From positions 10,263,336-10,327,335 of the forward strand of contig NZ_CP011125.1 of the NCBI RefSeq assembly GCF_000737325.1: 64,000 nt of DNA, read 5' to 3'. The notes beneath the pieces were generated by a model. That model was not told the origin of the DNA and searched no databases. It saw only the letters and a list, made by a program, of their open reading frames with translations. The stretch comes from Sandaracinus amylolyticus. Lineage in GTDB: Bacteria; Myxococcota_A; Polyangia; Polyangiales; Sandaracinaceae. Position 1 is the first letter of the stretch; every line of letters starts with the position of its first letter. A program made the position numbers and the translations under genes. Below, in pieces: positions 18,160 through 25,865 of this stretch.

Positions 18160-18471
18160 ATGGCGCGAAGGACGACCACGAGGCGCTGTTGGCCCGGATA
18201 CGAGCCGGTGCCCGGCAAGCGCGCCGGCGAGAAGGGCAGCTGCCGCAAGAAGACCGCCTCGAAGCGCACCTCGAGCGAGCAGCGCTTCGTCGACGCGCGC
18301 GAGGAGCAGCTCGACCGATGGCAGGAGCGCCATCCCCGATCGCGTCGCAGCGCGGCGCAGCACCTCGCCGCGCCCGGCACCAAGCGCCGCGCGAAGAGCG
18401 CGGCACGCCGCACGACGAAGCCGCGCACGAAGCGCTCGGGCAGCACGCGCACCCGGCGCGCCCCGACGTGA
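18160..18471 (+). CDS. Small highly basic protein, DNA-binding-like tail
   Basis: The 103-residue protein opens CWPGYEPVPGKRAGEKGSCR, a motif I have seen in other small hypothetical bacterial and phage proteins. A Lys/Arg/Ala/Thr-rich tail follows (KRRAKSAARRTTKPRTKR). The tail resembles those of histone H1-like or HU-extension proteins, so nucleic-acid binding is plausible, but no fold is assigned. The 216 bases between the GH13 stop and this start hold no convincing gene, only a weak GGAAC/GTTCC stem. It converges with the next gene at a 2-base gap. Confidence 0.6.
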   Translation: MARRTTTRRCWPGYEPVPGKRAGEKGSCRKKTASKRTSSEQRFVDAREEQLDRWQERHPRSRRSAAQHLAAPGTKRRAKSAARRTTKPRTKRSGSTRTRRAPT

Positions 18472-18473
18472 GC

Positions 18474-18878
18474 TCAGCCGTACGGGAAGCCCAGCGCGTC
18501 GCGCGCGAGCTGCGCGACCCGCGACCGTGAGGCGCGCGTCTCGGCGCACGAGTACACGCCGCGATCACGATCGCTCACGAGCCGCACCGAGAGCCCGAGC
18601 TCGTCGCCCTTGCGCCGCTCGAGCGCGACGTAGAGCGTGCCGTCGCCGGTCAAGAAGCTCACCGCCGCGCGCTCGCCGCGGAGCAGCTCGTCGATGCGCT
18701 TCCCGAGCTCCGCGATCTCGCGCTCACCGAGCGAGCCGCGCACGACCACACGCGTGCCGTCGGCGAGCAGCGCGAACAGCGCGCGCCATGTCGACGTGCC
18801 GTCGTCGTGGAGCTCGAGATCCTCCGCGCCGACCGCCAGCAGGTAGTGCGCGCAGCGCAGCTCGATCGCGCCGATCAT
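18474..18878 (-). CDS. Hypothetical protein, 134 residues
   Basis: The gene starts at an ATG overlapping the stop of the upstream ElyC-like gene by 4 bases (ATGA), so it is co-translated with it. The protein has no signal peptide or membrane segment and looks like a mixed alpha/beta domain (HYLLAVGAEDLELHDDG, VSFLTGDGTLYVALERRKG). I do not recognise the family. Because of the coupling it may assist the membrane protein upstream, but there is no direct evidence. Confidence 0.65.
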   Translation of the reverse strand: MIGAIELRCAHYLLAVGAEDLELHDDGTSTWRALFALLADGTRVVVRGSLGEREIAELGKRIDELLRGERAAVSFLTGDGTLYVALERRKGDELGLSVRLVSDRDRGVYSCAETRASRSRVAQLARDALGFPYG

Positions 18879-19717
18879 CGTGCCTGGTCTCCCTCGTCGA
18901 TCCATCCACGCATCGCGTACAGCGTCCAAGCCGCGCGCTCCGTGATCCATTCCTCGAACGCGCGCACACGATCGTCGGGGTCACGCGGCGGGAGCGAGAA
19001 GTCGCGCTCCGGCGCGGGCACCGCGATCACCTCGAGGCCCATCGCGCGGAACGTCGCGGCCGCGCGGCGCTCGTGCATGGCGTCGGTGACGACGATCACC
19101 CGGCGCAGCGGGCGCGCGGCGGCGAGCTCGTCCACGCGCAGCGCTTCGTCGCGCGTGCTCGCGACCGGACCGACGCGCACGACCTCGACGCTCGTGCCTT
19201 CCGCGATCTCCAGCGCGTCGCCGGTGTCGTCGGCGTGACCGGCGCCGAGATCGGTGCGCACCAGCAGCGGTGCGTGCCCGTCGCGCGCGAGGGCGAGCCC
19301 GGCGACCAAGCGCGACAGGCCGTTGCTGCTGAGACGCCCTTCGCTCGTCACGTCGGACGAGAGCACGACGATCGCGTCGGCGGCGCGGGGTGCGTCGCGG
19401 AGCAACCACGCGTCGTACTGCGCGTCGAAGAGCGGTGTGAACGCGACGAGCACGTAGAGCACGCCCAGCGCGGCGAACGCGATCCACGGCAGCGCGCGTG
19501 CGCGTGTCGCCGCGATCGCGCCGCTGACGATCGCGAACGCGAAGACCAGCCACGCGTCCTCGAGGTCGAGCAGGCGCCGCAGACCGAGCAGCGTCACGAG
19601 CCCGAGCCGATCCGCGACGACGAACGCGAGCGCGCCCGCGCTCGCGGCGGGCAACGCGCGCTGCACGATCACGACGCGGAGCGAAGGCTCGGGCGGCGCG
19701 GACACGCGCGCGGGCAT
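18875..19717 (-). CDS. ElyC/SanA/YdcF-family (DUF218) membrane protein
   Basis: The 280-residue protein has three hydrophobic helices in its first 110 residues. A DUF218-type domain follows: DAIVVLSSDVTSEGRLSSNG, a phosphate-binding-like GLSRLVAGLALARDGHAPLLV, and RRVIVVTDAMHERRAAATFRAMG. ElyC and SanA act in envelope integrity and peptidoglycan or lipid-carrier metabolism at the inner membrane. The start chosen (MPARVSAPPEP) sits downstream of a TAGATG hexamer; an ATG at 19741 in the same frame lies inside that hexamer and seems less likely. The downstream hypothetical gene overlaps by 4 bases. Confidence 0.8.
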   Translation of the reverse strand: MPARVSAPPEPSLRVVIVQRALPAASAGALAFVVADRLGLVTLLGLRRLLDLEDAWLVFAFAIVSGAIAATRARALPWIAFAALGVLYVLVAFTPLFDAQYDAWLLRDAPRAADAIVVLSSDVTSEGRLSSNGLSRLVAGLALARDGHAPLLVRTDLGAGHADDTGDALEIAEGTSVEVVRVGPVASTRDEALRVDELAAARPLRRVIVVTDAMHERRAAATFRAMGLEVIAVPAPERDFSLPPRDPDDRVRAFEEWITERAAWTLYAMRGWIDEGDQAR

Positions 19718-19779
19718 GACACGGCGCGGCACGCGGCGCATCTACACTCGCGACGCGCCCAGCCCGTGCTCGCGCTCGA

Positions 19780-20592
19780 CTACTCCTCGCGCCGATGGAT
19801 CGCCGCAGTCCACGCGGCGACGTCGACGGGATGCATGCGTCCCGTCGGCGGCAGCCGTCCGTCGCGTCGACCTGCTTCGATGTCGACGAGGTACTGCTCG
19901 CGCGAGAGCAGCGTCCCGAGGCACAAGCGCTCGCGCGTGACGATCTGCCTCTCCACCCGCAATCGCTCGAGCAGCTCGTCCATGACGTCGTCCGGGACGT
20001 TTCGCGCCAGATCGGGGTAGATGAAGCCGAACAGCACCAGGTGCGAGAGCAGGACGCGCCAGAAGCGTCCGTAGCGCCACACGAGCCGCTTCCAGTCGAG
20101 GTCCTTCGCGCGCGCCGCGAGCAGGTGCGCCACGTCCGCGCCGTCGTAGCGCTCGCGCTCCTGCACGAACGACTTCGACCAGATCGTCTCCTCGACCGGG
20201 CAGAACGACACCGGCTCGCCGAGCAGCGTTCCGGGCGACGCGTGCTCGAACCAGAGGTCGTCCACCGGCGTCGCGCCGTTGCCGGAGTTGTAGATGAGAT
20301 CGACGAACTTCCCGTGCTCGTGCGCCTTCGCGAGCCAGTGCGGGAACGCGACCTCGGTCTCGAGCCCGCTCGCCTCGAGCGTGCTCAGCGCACGCTCGAG
20401 ATCGCGCTCGTGGATGAAGAGATCGAGATCCTTGGTGTCGCGACAGAGCCCCGTGTGGTGCTGCAGGACTGCCGCGCCTGCGACGAGGAAGGGCACGTGC
20501 GCGCGGTTCAGCGTGCGGATCACCTTCGCGTAGAAGGCGAGCTCGGGATCCTCGGGCGGACGCTCGGGCGATGCTCGGGACGCGAGGCGCAT
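19780..20592 (-). CDS. Nucleotidyltransferase-fold protein (MNT/DUF6036-like)
   Basis: The 270-residue protein has the nucleotidyltransferase core PFLVAGAAVLQHHTG...DTKDLDLFIHERD, that is the G-A/G turn followed by DxD on the next strand. SNGAT-like and KSFVQERERYDGADVAHLL helices typical of DUF6036 proteins follow. Members may nucleotidylate proteins or RNA, or be inactive homologues. It is divergent from the metallophosphoesterase gene; the two starts are 103 bases apart. No toxin or antitoxin partner gene is adjacent, which makes an MNT-HEPN type pair unlikely here. Confidence 0.78.
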   Translation of the reverse strand: MRLASRASPERPPEDPELAFYAKVIRTLNRAHVPFLVAGAAVLQHHTGLCRDTKDLDLFIHERDLERALSTLEASGLETEVAFPHWLAKAHEHGKFVDLIYNSGNGATPVDDLWFEHASPGTLLGEPVSFCPVEETIWSKSFVQERERYDGADVAHLLAARAKDLDWKRLVWRYGRFWRVLLSHLVLFGFIYPDLARNVPDDVMDELLERLRVERQIVTRERLCLGTLLSREQYLVDIEAGRRDGRLPPTGRMHPVDVAAWTAAIHRREE

Positions 20593-20695
20593 CGTGGTTC
20601 ACCTCCCTGTCACGTCCAGACAGCAATCGATGCGCCAGGACGCGCTGCTCGCGGCGCATGCATTGCACCCCTCGAGGCGCACGGAGCTCTTCGAG

Positions 20696-21463
20696 ATGAC
20701 ACAACGCCCCATTCGCGTCGCCGCGGTCGGCGACCTGCACTGTCGCAAGACGTCTGCGGGCACGATCGCGCCGCTCCTCTCGCGCGTGAACGAGCACGCC
20801 GACATGCTGCTGCTCTGCGGCGATCTCACGGACTACGGCACGCCGGAAGAAGCACACGTGCTCGCGAAGGAGCTCGCGGTCGCGCGCGTGCCGATGGCCG
20901 GAGTGCTCGGCAACCACGACTACGAAGGCGGCGCGCAGCAGGAGATCACGAAGATCCTCACCGACGCCGGCGTGCAGATCCTCGACGGCGACGCGATCGA
21001 GATCCACGGCATCGGCATCGCGGGCGTGAAGGGCTTCGTCGGAGGCTTCGGCCGCGGCACGCTCGGCCCGTGGGGCGAGCGCATGATCAAGGCGTTCGTG
21101 CAGGAAGCGATCGACGAGGCGCTCAAGCTCGAGGCGGCGCTGCAGCGCCTGCGCACCGAGCGCCGCATCGCGATCATGCACTACGCGCCGGTGCGCGGGA
21201 CCGTCGAGGGCGAGCCTCCGGAGATCTTCGCGTACTGCGGCTGCGGCCGGCTCGAAGAGCCGCTGCATCGATATCCGGTCGACGTCGTGTTCCACGGCCA
21301 CGCGCACCACGGCTCTCCGACCGCGCGCACGGAGAACGGCATCCCGGTGCACAACGTCGCGCTCCCGCTGATGCGCCGCCTCCACGCCGAGCACCCCGGC
21401 TTCCACGTCGTCGAGCTCGAGCCGCTCCACGAGCCGATCGAAGAGATGCCCCTCGTGCGCTGA
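20696..21463 (+). CDS. Calcineurin-like metallophosphoesterase
   Basis: The 255-residue enzyme carries the full motif set of calcineurin-like phosphoesterases: VGDLHCRK (DxH), LLCGDLTDYG (GD), VLGNHDYEGG (GNHD), a His in IAIMHYAP, and VFHGHAHHG (GHxH). It should hydrolyse a phosphomono- or phosphodiester with two metal ions in the cytoplasm; substrate unknown. The start at MTQRPIRV is chosen because it begins just before the first motif and has GGAG upstream. The upstream in-frame ATG and GTG codons add 34 residues of non-conserved sequence and run into the divergent promoter. Confidence 0.87.
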   Translation: MTQRPIRVAAVGDLHCRKTSAGTIAPLLSRVNEHADMLLLCGDLTDYGTPEEAHVLAKELAVARVPMAGVLGNHDYEGGAQQEITKILTDAGVQILDGDAIEIHGIGIAGVKGFVGGFGRGTLGPWGERMIKAFVQEAIDEALKLEAALQRLRTERRIAIMHYAPVRGTVEGEPPEIFAYCGCGRLEEPLHRYPVDVVFHGHAHHGSPTARTENGIPVHNVALPLMRRLHAEHPGFHVVELEPLHEPIEEMPLVR

Positions 21464-21921
21464 GCCTCCCGCCTCGCGCGAGCACGGCTCCTGGCGAGAG
21501 CTTCGCTGAGGAGAGGAGGAGAATTGCCGCTCAGGAGAGCAGGAGGAGCAGGAGGGGAGAGCGAGAGAGGAGACGTCTGAGGTCGCACTTCGGACGTCGA
21601 GCGTAGGAAGTTCGGAGCGTCGGAGCCTCGGAGCCCGAGCTTCCAGAGGCGCGCAGTGCGCGATCGCCTTCGCTTCCGCCAAATCGCGCGGCTCGACCGC
21701 GCGCTGGGCGTGCGCTCGAGGCATCAATCGCGTGCGCAACGCGCTGTGAGTCGAGATCGACTCCACCACAGCGCGCGCATCGCGCACTGCTCCGCATCAG
21801 GCTCCAGTCGCGCGGCCTCGCCGCGCGCTGCTACTCGCGAGCGTCAGAGCCGCGCGAACAGCGCGGATCGGTCGCGAGCTCTCCCCAGCCTAAGCTCTCG
21901 AGACGGCAGACGCAGCGTACC

Positions 21922-22111
21922 GGGCGAGGGTGAGGGGGTCCGGCGCTCTCGTGAGCGCGGGCCGTACGACGCCGACCACAGACTGATCAGGTCGAGCGCG
22001 GCAGAGCGCAACGCGCGCGCCGCGATCGACCCTCCGCCTCCCCCGACGCTCGCGCCGCCGCTGACGAGCAGCCGCGATCACCCCGAGCGCCGGACCCCCT
22101 CACCCTCGCCC
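21922..22111. repeat. 27-base perfect inverted repeat pair, MITE- or palindrome-like element
   Basis: The arms are 21922-21948 (GGGCGAGGGTGAGGGGGTCC and seven more bases) and 22085-22111, its exact reverse complement, with 136 bases between. No flanking target duplication is evident. The element ends 35 bases before the acetate-kinase start. It could be a miniature inverted-repeat element, a dispersed palindromic repeat or a structured leader; a genome-wide copy search would decide. Confidence 0.6.
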
Positions 22112-22131
22112 CTCGTCGACGCCGATCCGTC

Positions 22132-22137
22132 TATGAT
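22132..22137 (+). promoter_or_regulatory. -10-like hexamer before the acetate kinase-PduL gene
   Basis: TATGAT lies 9 bases before the ATG at 22147, leaving a leader of at most a few bases. No good -35 box is seen. It matches the short-leader layout found before many genes in this window. Confidence 0.45.
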
Positions 22138-22146
22138 CCCCGATCG

Positions 22147-23949
22147 ATGCGAGTCCTCGTCGTCAACGTCGGATCGACCTCCGTCAAATACAACCTCTAC
22201 GAGATGGACACCGAGGCGCGCCTCGCCGCCGGGCGCGTCGAGCGCGTCGGCACCGCGGACGCGACGCACATCCACGAGGGCGGCAGCGATCGCATCGACG
22301 GACGCGACGTCACCGGCGCGCTCCGAGCGATCCTCGCGCACCTCACGCGCGAAGGCGGCCCGCTGCCCGATCCCACGGCGCTCGCCGCGGTCGGTCATCG
22401 CGTCGTGCACGGCGGCGAGCAGCTCGTCACGCCCACGCCGGTCGACGAGCGCGCCGAGCGCATCATCGAGGAGTGCGCCGCCTACGCGCCGCTGCACAAC
22501 CCGGTGAACCTCGCGGGGATCCGCGCCGCGCGCGCCGTGTTCTCGCAGGTCCCGCACGTCGCGGTGTTCGACACCGCGTTCCACGCGCAGCTCCCACCGC
22601 ACGCCTACAGCTACGCGATCCCGCACGAGCTCTATCTCGAGAAGGGCATCCGTCGTTACGGCTTCCACGGCCCGAGCCACCAGTACATGGCGCTCTCCGC
22701 GGCCGAGCACCTCGGGACGCACCTCTCGCGCCTCAAGCTCATCACCTGTCATCTCGGCGGCGGCGCGAGCGTGAGCGCGATCGAGCACGGCGTGTCCGTC
22801 GAGACCTCGATGGGCATGACGCCCCTCGAAGGCCTGGTGATGGGCACGCGCGCCGGCGATCTCGACCCCGCGATCCCGATGCTCCTCGCGAAGCAGGGCA
22901 TGGCCGCGGGCGACATCGACGAGCTGCTCAATCGTCGCTCCGGTCTCGCGGGGCTCTCGGGCATCGGCGCCGACTTCCGCGACATCCAGCAGGCCGCGGA
23001 GGGCGGCGATCCTCGCGCGCGCCTCGCGATCGAAGTGTTCGTGCATCGCCTCCGCAAGTACGTCGGCGCGTACGCCGCGACGCTCGGCGGCGCCGACGCG
23101 ATCGTGTTCACCGGCGGCATCGGCGAGAACTCCGCGCTCGTGCGCAGCAAGGTCTGCGAGGGCCTGATCTTCATGGGCGTCGCCCTCGACGAGCGCGCGA
23201 ACGAGACGAAGCGCGCCGCCGATCACGGCGGCATCGTCGAGATTTCCGCGCACCGCGCGCCGACCAAGGTGCTCGTCGTGCGCACCGACGAAGAGCGCAT
23301 GATCGCGCGCGAGGTGATGCGCTGCGTGGTCGGCCCCACCGCGACCATCCGCAGCGTGCGCGCCCGTCCGATCCCGGTCGGCGTGAGCGTGCGCCACGTG
23401 CACCTCTCGCGCGCCGACTGCGACGCGCTCTTCGGTCCCGGCTACGAGCTCACGAAGAAGCGCGACGTCACACAGCCCGGCCAGTACGTCACCCGCGAGA
23501 CCGTCGATCTCGTGGGCCCCAAGGGCGAGATCCGCCGCGTCGCGATCATCAACCCGCTGCGCAAGCAGACGCAGGTCGAGGTCGCGCGCACCGACGCCAT
23601 CACGCTCGGCGTGAGCCCGCCGCTGCGCGAGTCGGGCAAGCTCGAGGGCACGCCGGGCCTCACGCTGCGCGGCCCCGCGGGCTCGGTGGAGATCCCGAGC
23701 GGCGTCATCCTCGCGCATCGCCACGTGCACATGTCGCCCGACGAGGCGCGCGACTTCGGCGTGAACGATCGCGACGTGATCAAGGTGCGCGTCGACGGAG
23801 ATCGCGAGATGACGATGGGCGACGTGATCGTGCGGGTGCACCCCGAGTTCACGCTCGACATGCACGTCGACACCGACGAGGCGAACGCCGCGGGCCTCAC
23901 CAGCGACAGCGTCGTCGCGTTCGAAGGCGTGCAGGAGCCGCGCGAGTAG
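22147..23949 (+). CDS. Acetate kinase fused to PduL-type phosphotransacylase
   Basis: The 600-residue protein is two enzymes in one chain. Residues 1 to about 395 are acetate kinase: VLVVNVGSTSVKYNLY, GHRVVHGGE, VAVFDTAFH, THLGGG-type CHLGGGASVSAI, GTRAGDLDP and FTGGIGENS. Residues about 400-600 are a PduL phosphate acyltransferase: PVGVSVRHVHLS (H417/H419), GPKG, ILAHRHVHMSP (H524-H528) and FTLDMHVDTDEANA. PduL makes acetyl-phosphate from acetyl-CoA and acetate kinase turns it into acetate and ATP, so one polypeptide covers the Pta-Ack route. A second GH13 gene starts 5 bases after its stop. The fusion is read directly from one uninterrupted frame. Confidence 0.93.
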   Translation: MRVLVVNVGSTSVKYNLYEMDTEARLAAGRVERVGTADATHIHEGGSDRIDGRDVTGALRAILAHLTREGGPLPDPTALAAVGHRVVHGGEQLVTPTPVDERAERIIEECAAYAPLHNPVNLAGIRAARAVFSQVPHVAVFDTAFHAQLPPHAYSYAIPHELYLEKGIRRYGFHGPSHQYMALSAAEHLGTHLSRLKLITCHLGGGASVSAIEHGVSVETSMGMTPLEGLVMGTRAGDLDPAIPMLLAKQGMAAGDIDELLNRRSGLAGLSGIGADFRDIQQAAEGGDPRARLAIEVFVHRLRKYVGAYAATLGGADAIVFTGGIGENSALVRSKVCEGLIFMGVALDERANETKRAADHGGIVEISAHRAPTKVLVVRTDEERMIAREVMRCVVGPTATIRSVRARPIPVGVSVRHVHLSRADCDALFGPGYELTKKRDVTQPGQYVTRETVDLVGPKGEIRRVAIINPLRKQTQVEVARTDAITLGVSPPLRESGKLEGTPGLTLRGPAGSVEIPSGVILAHRHVHMSPDEARDFGVNDRDVIKVRVDGDREMTMGDVIVRVHPEFTLDMHVDTDEANAAGLTSDSVVAFEGVQEPRE

Positions 23950-23954
23950 GTCGG

Positions 23955-25625
23955 ATGATCCGCCGATCTGCCGTCGCGCTGCTCGCGCTCTGCGCCGCTG
24001 CGTGTGATCCCGATCCCGCTCCGCCCGTCGCGACCCACGTCGACGACTGGCGCGATCGCGTCATCTACCAGATCCTCGTCGACCGCTTCGAAAACGGCGA
24101 TCCGAGCAACGACGACGCCGACGGCATCGCGCCGGTGCCCGGCGATCTCTCGCGCGTGCAGGGCGGCGACTGGCGCGGCGTCGAGGACCGCCTCGACTAC
24201 GTCGCGCGACTCGGCATGAGCGCGATCTGGATCTCGCCGATCGTCGCGAACGTGCCGCGCATCGAGAGCGAGGACGGATACCACGGCTACTGGGCGAGCG
24301 ACTTCACCGCGCACAACCCGCGCTTCGGCACGCTCGAGGAGCTCCAGTCGCTCGTCGCCGCCGCGCACGCGCGCGACATCGTCGTGATCGTCGACATCGT
24401 CACGAACCACGCGGGCCGCGTCTTCGCGTACGACCTCGACCGCGACGGAGCGCTCGATCCCGACGAGGACCTGCCGCCGTATCGACGCGAGGGATACGAC
24501 GCCCCGATCCTCTGGCACGACGGGCCGCTGCGCGTCTTCGCCGCGGACGGCGCGATCGTCGAGCTCGGCCGCGAGCACTTCCACCGCCGCGGCATCGGCA
24601 ACCTCGGCGACTACGAAGAGCGCCGCTACGGCGACTTCCCCACCGGCCTGCGCGACCTCGACACCGCGCGTGACGACGTCGTCGAGGCGATGATCGAGAC
24701 GTACGCGCACTGGATCCTCACGACCGACGTCGACGGCTTCCGCATCGACGCGGTCCCGCACGTCGAGCTCCCGTTCTGGCAGGCGTTCTGCGACGGACTG
24801 CGGCGTCGCCTCGCCGCGCACGGAAAAGAGCGGTTCTTCCTGCTCGGCGAGATCTACGAGGGCGACCCGCGCGAGATCGCGCGTCACACCGCGGAAGGCG
24901 CGCTCGACGCGGGCTTCGACTTCCCCGCGAAGATGACGCTGATCGACGGAGTGATCCTCGGCGGCGCGCCGCCCTCCACTGCGCGCGCCGCGCTCGAGAC
25001 GAACCGCGCGCTGTTCCGCGACGTGCCGCAGCCGCTCGGCATCGGTCTCTCGCCGTGGCAGGCGCGCGTCACGATCGCCGACAACCACGACCTACCGCGC
25101 GTCCGCGCCGAGGTCCCCGACGCGTTCGCCGTGGACCAAGCGCTCGTCGCGATGTTCGTGCTCGATTCGATCCCCGGCATCTACTACGGCACCGAGCAGG
25201 AATTCACCGGACGCTCGCACCACGAGGCGCGCGAGGTGATGTGGGAGTCGGAGTTCCGCGAGGATCTCCCGAGCTTCGCGCTGATCCAGCGCCTCGCCAC
25301 GCTGCGCCGGAACTCGATCGCGCTGCGTCGCGGCACGCTCGTCCTGCGCCACGCGAGCGACGTCGGCGGCATCGAGCTCGAGTCGCCCACGCCCGACGCG
25401 GGCATGCTCGCGTGGGAGCGCACGCACGACGACGAGCGCGTGCTCGTCGGGCTCAACACCCATCCGCTGCAGACGTCGCGCGCCCGCGTCGCGACGAGCT
25501 TTTCGCCCGGCACGGTGCTCGAAGATCGCCTCGGCGGTGCGCTCACGTTCGAGGTCGCGCCCGACGGAACGATCGAGCTCGCGATCCCGCCCCGCGAGTC
25601 GGTGGTGCTGTTCCCGATTCCGTGA
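23955..25625 (+). CDS. Surface GH13 alpha-amylase-family lipoprotein (second copy)
   Basis: The 556-residue protein has a signal peptide with lipobox AAAC (C17), then directly the GH13 barrel: VIYQILVDRFENGDPSNDD, region I VDIVTNHAG, region II DGFRIDAVPHV with nucleophile D265, acid/base E299 in LLGEIYEG, and D379 in IADNHDLP. A short C-terminal beta domain ends VLFPIP. It lacks the N-terminal starch-binding-type sandwich of the first GH13 gene. It begins 5 bases after the acetate kinase-PduL stop, so it shares that transcript. It should act on alpha-glucans at the cell surface; exact specificity (amylase, neopullulanase, cyclomaltodextrinase) is open. Confidence 0.92.
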   Translation: MIRRSAVALLALCAAACDPDPAPPVATHVDDWRDRVIYQILVDRFENGDPSNDDADGIAPVPGDLSRVQGGDWRGVEDRLDYVARLGMSAIWISPIVANVPRIESEDGYHGYWASDFTAHNPRFGTLEELQSLVAAAHARDIVVIVDIVTNHAGRVFAYDLDRDGALDPDEDLPPYRREGYDAPILWHDGPLRVFAADGAIVELGREHFHRRGIGNLGDYEERRYGDFPTGLRDLDTARDDVVEAMIETYAHWILTTDVDGFRIDAVPHVELPFWQAFCDGLRRRLAAHGKERFFLLGEIYEGDPREIARHTAEGALDAGFDFPAKMTLIDGVILGGAPPSTARAALETNRALFRDVPQPLGIGLSPWQARVTIADNHDLPRVRAEVPDAFAVDQALVAMFVLDSIPGIYYGTEQEFTGRSHHEAREVMWESEFREDLPSFALIQRLATLRRNSIALRRGTLVLRHASDVGGIELESPTPDAGMLAWERTHDDERVLVGLNTHPLQTSRARVATSFSPGTVLEDRLGGALTFEVAPDGTIELAIPPRESVVLFPIP

Positions 25626-25650
25626 GAGTGCCAATCTGATTGGCACTCTC
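25624..25650 (+). terminator. Hairpin at the end of the ackA-pduL/GH13 operon
   Basis: A perfect 12-base stem, GAGAGTGCCAAT pairing with ATTGGCACTCTC around a CTG loop, begins on the stop codon. No T-run follows, so it may be a terminator, a 3' stabiliser or an operator. The half-site TGGCACTCTC recurs once just downstream (about 25663). Confidence 0.55.
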
Positions 25651-25865
25651 CGGTGTCGCGACTGGCACTCTCGTCGTCGACACCACGCGTCGCTCCGAGC
25701 CCCCATCGCACATCGGCGATCCAATCGGGCTGCAAACCGACCCGCCGTCTCCGAGCGTGATGTGCACGTTTCGTACGGGGAAACTCGGTGATCGAACTTG
25801 GAAACACTGCGTTCGGACGTTGACACGGCAACGTCGACGATCCGAGACTCGTGACTCGGGGAGGA

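Larger units (their letters stand above)
21464..22146 (+). other. 683-base intergenic region with purine tract and long inverted repeat
   Basis: I see no gene that can be supported here. The first part (about 21506-21575) is a purine-rich tract of repeated GAGGAG/AGGAGG words. The middle is scrambled GC-rich sequence with CGCGCG-type stems. From 21922 to 22111 two perfect 27-base inverted repeats enclose 136 bases. A TATGAT hexamer lies 9 bases before the acetate-kinase start. The region may hold a small non-autonomous element and the promoter of the next operon. Confidence 0.5.

Noticed and set aside
21506-21600. Purine-rich GAGGAG tract as a possible gene or RNA
   Set aside because: No stable frame with normal composition and no foldable structure; recorded only as an intergenic tract.
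25624-25672. GAGTGCC/GGCACTC repeats compared with CIRCE and sigma-54 (TGGCAC-N5-TTGC) sites
   Set aside because: The arms do not match TTAGCACTC-N9-GAGTGCTAA in sequence or spacing, and there is no TTGC at the sigma-54 distance.
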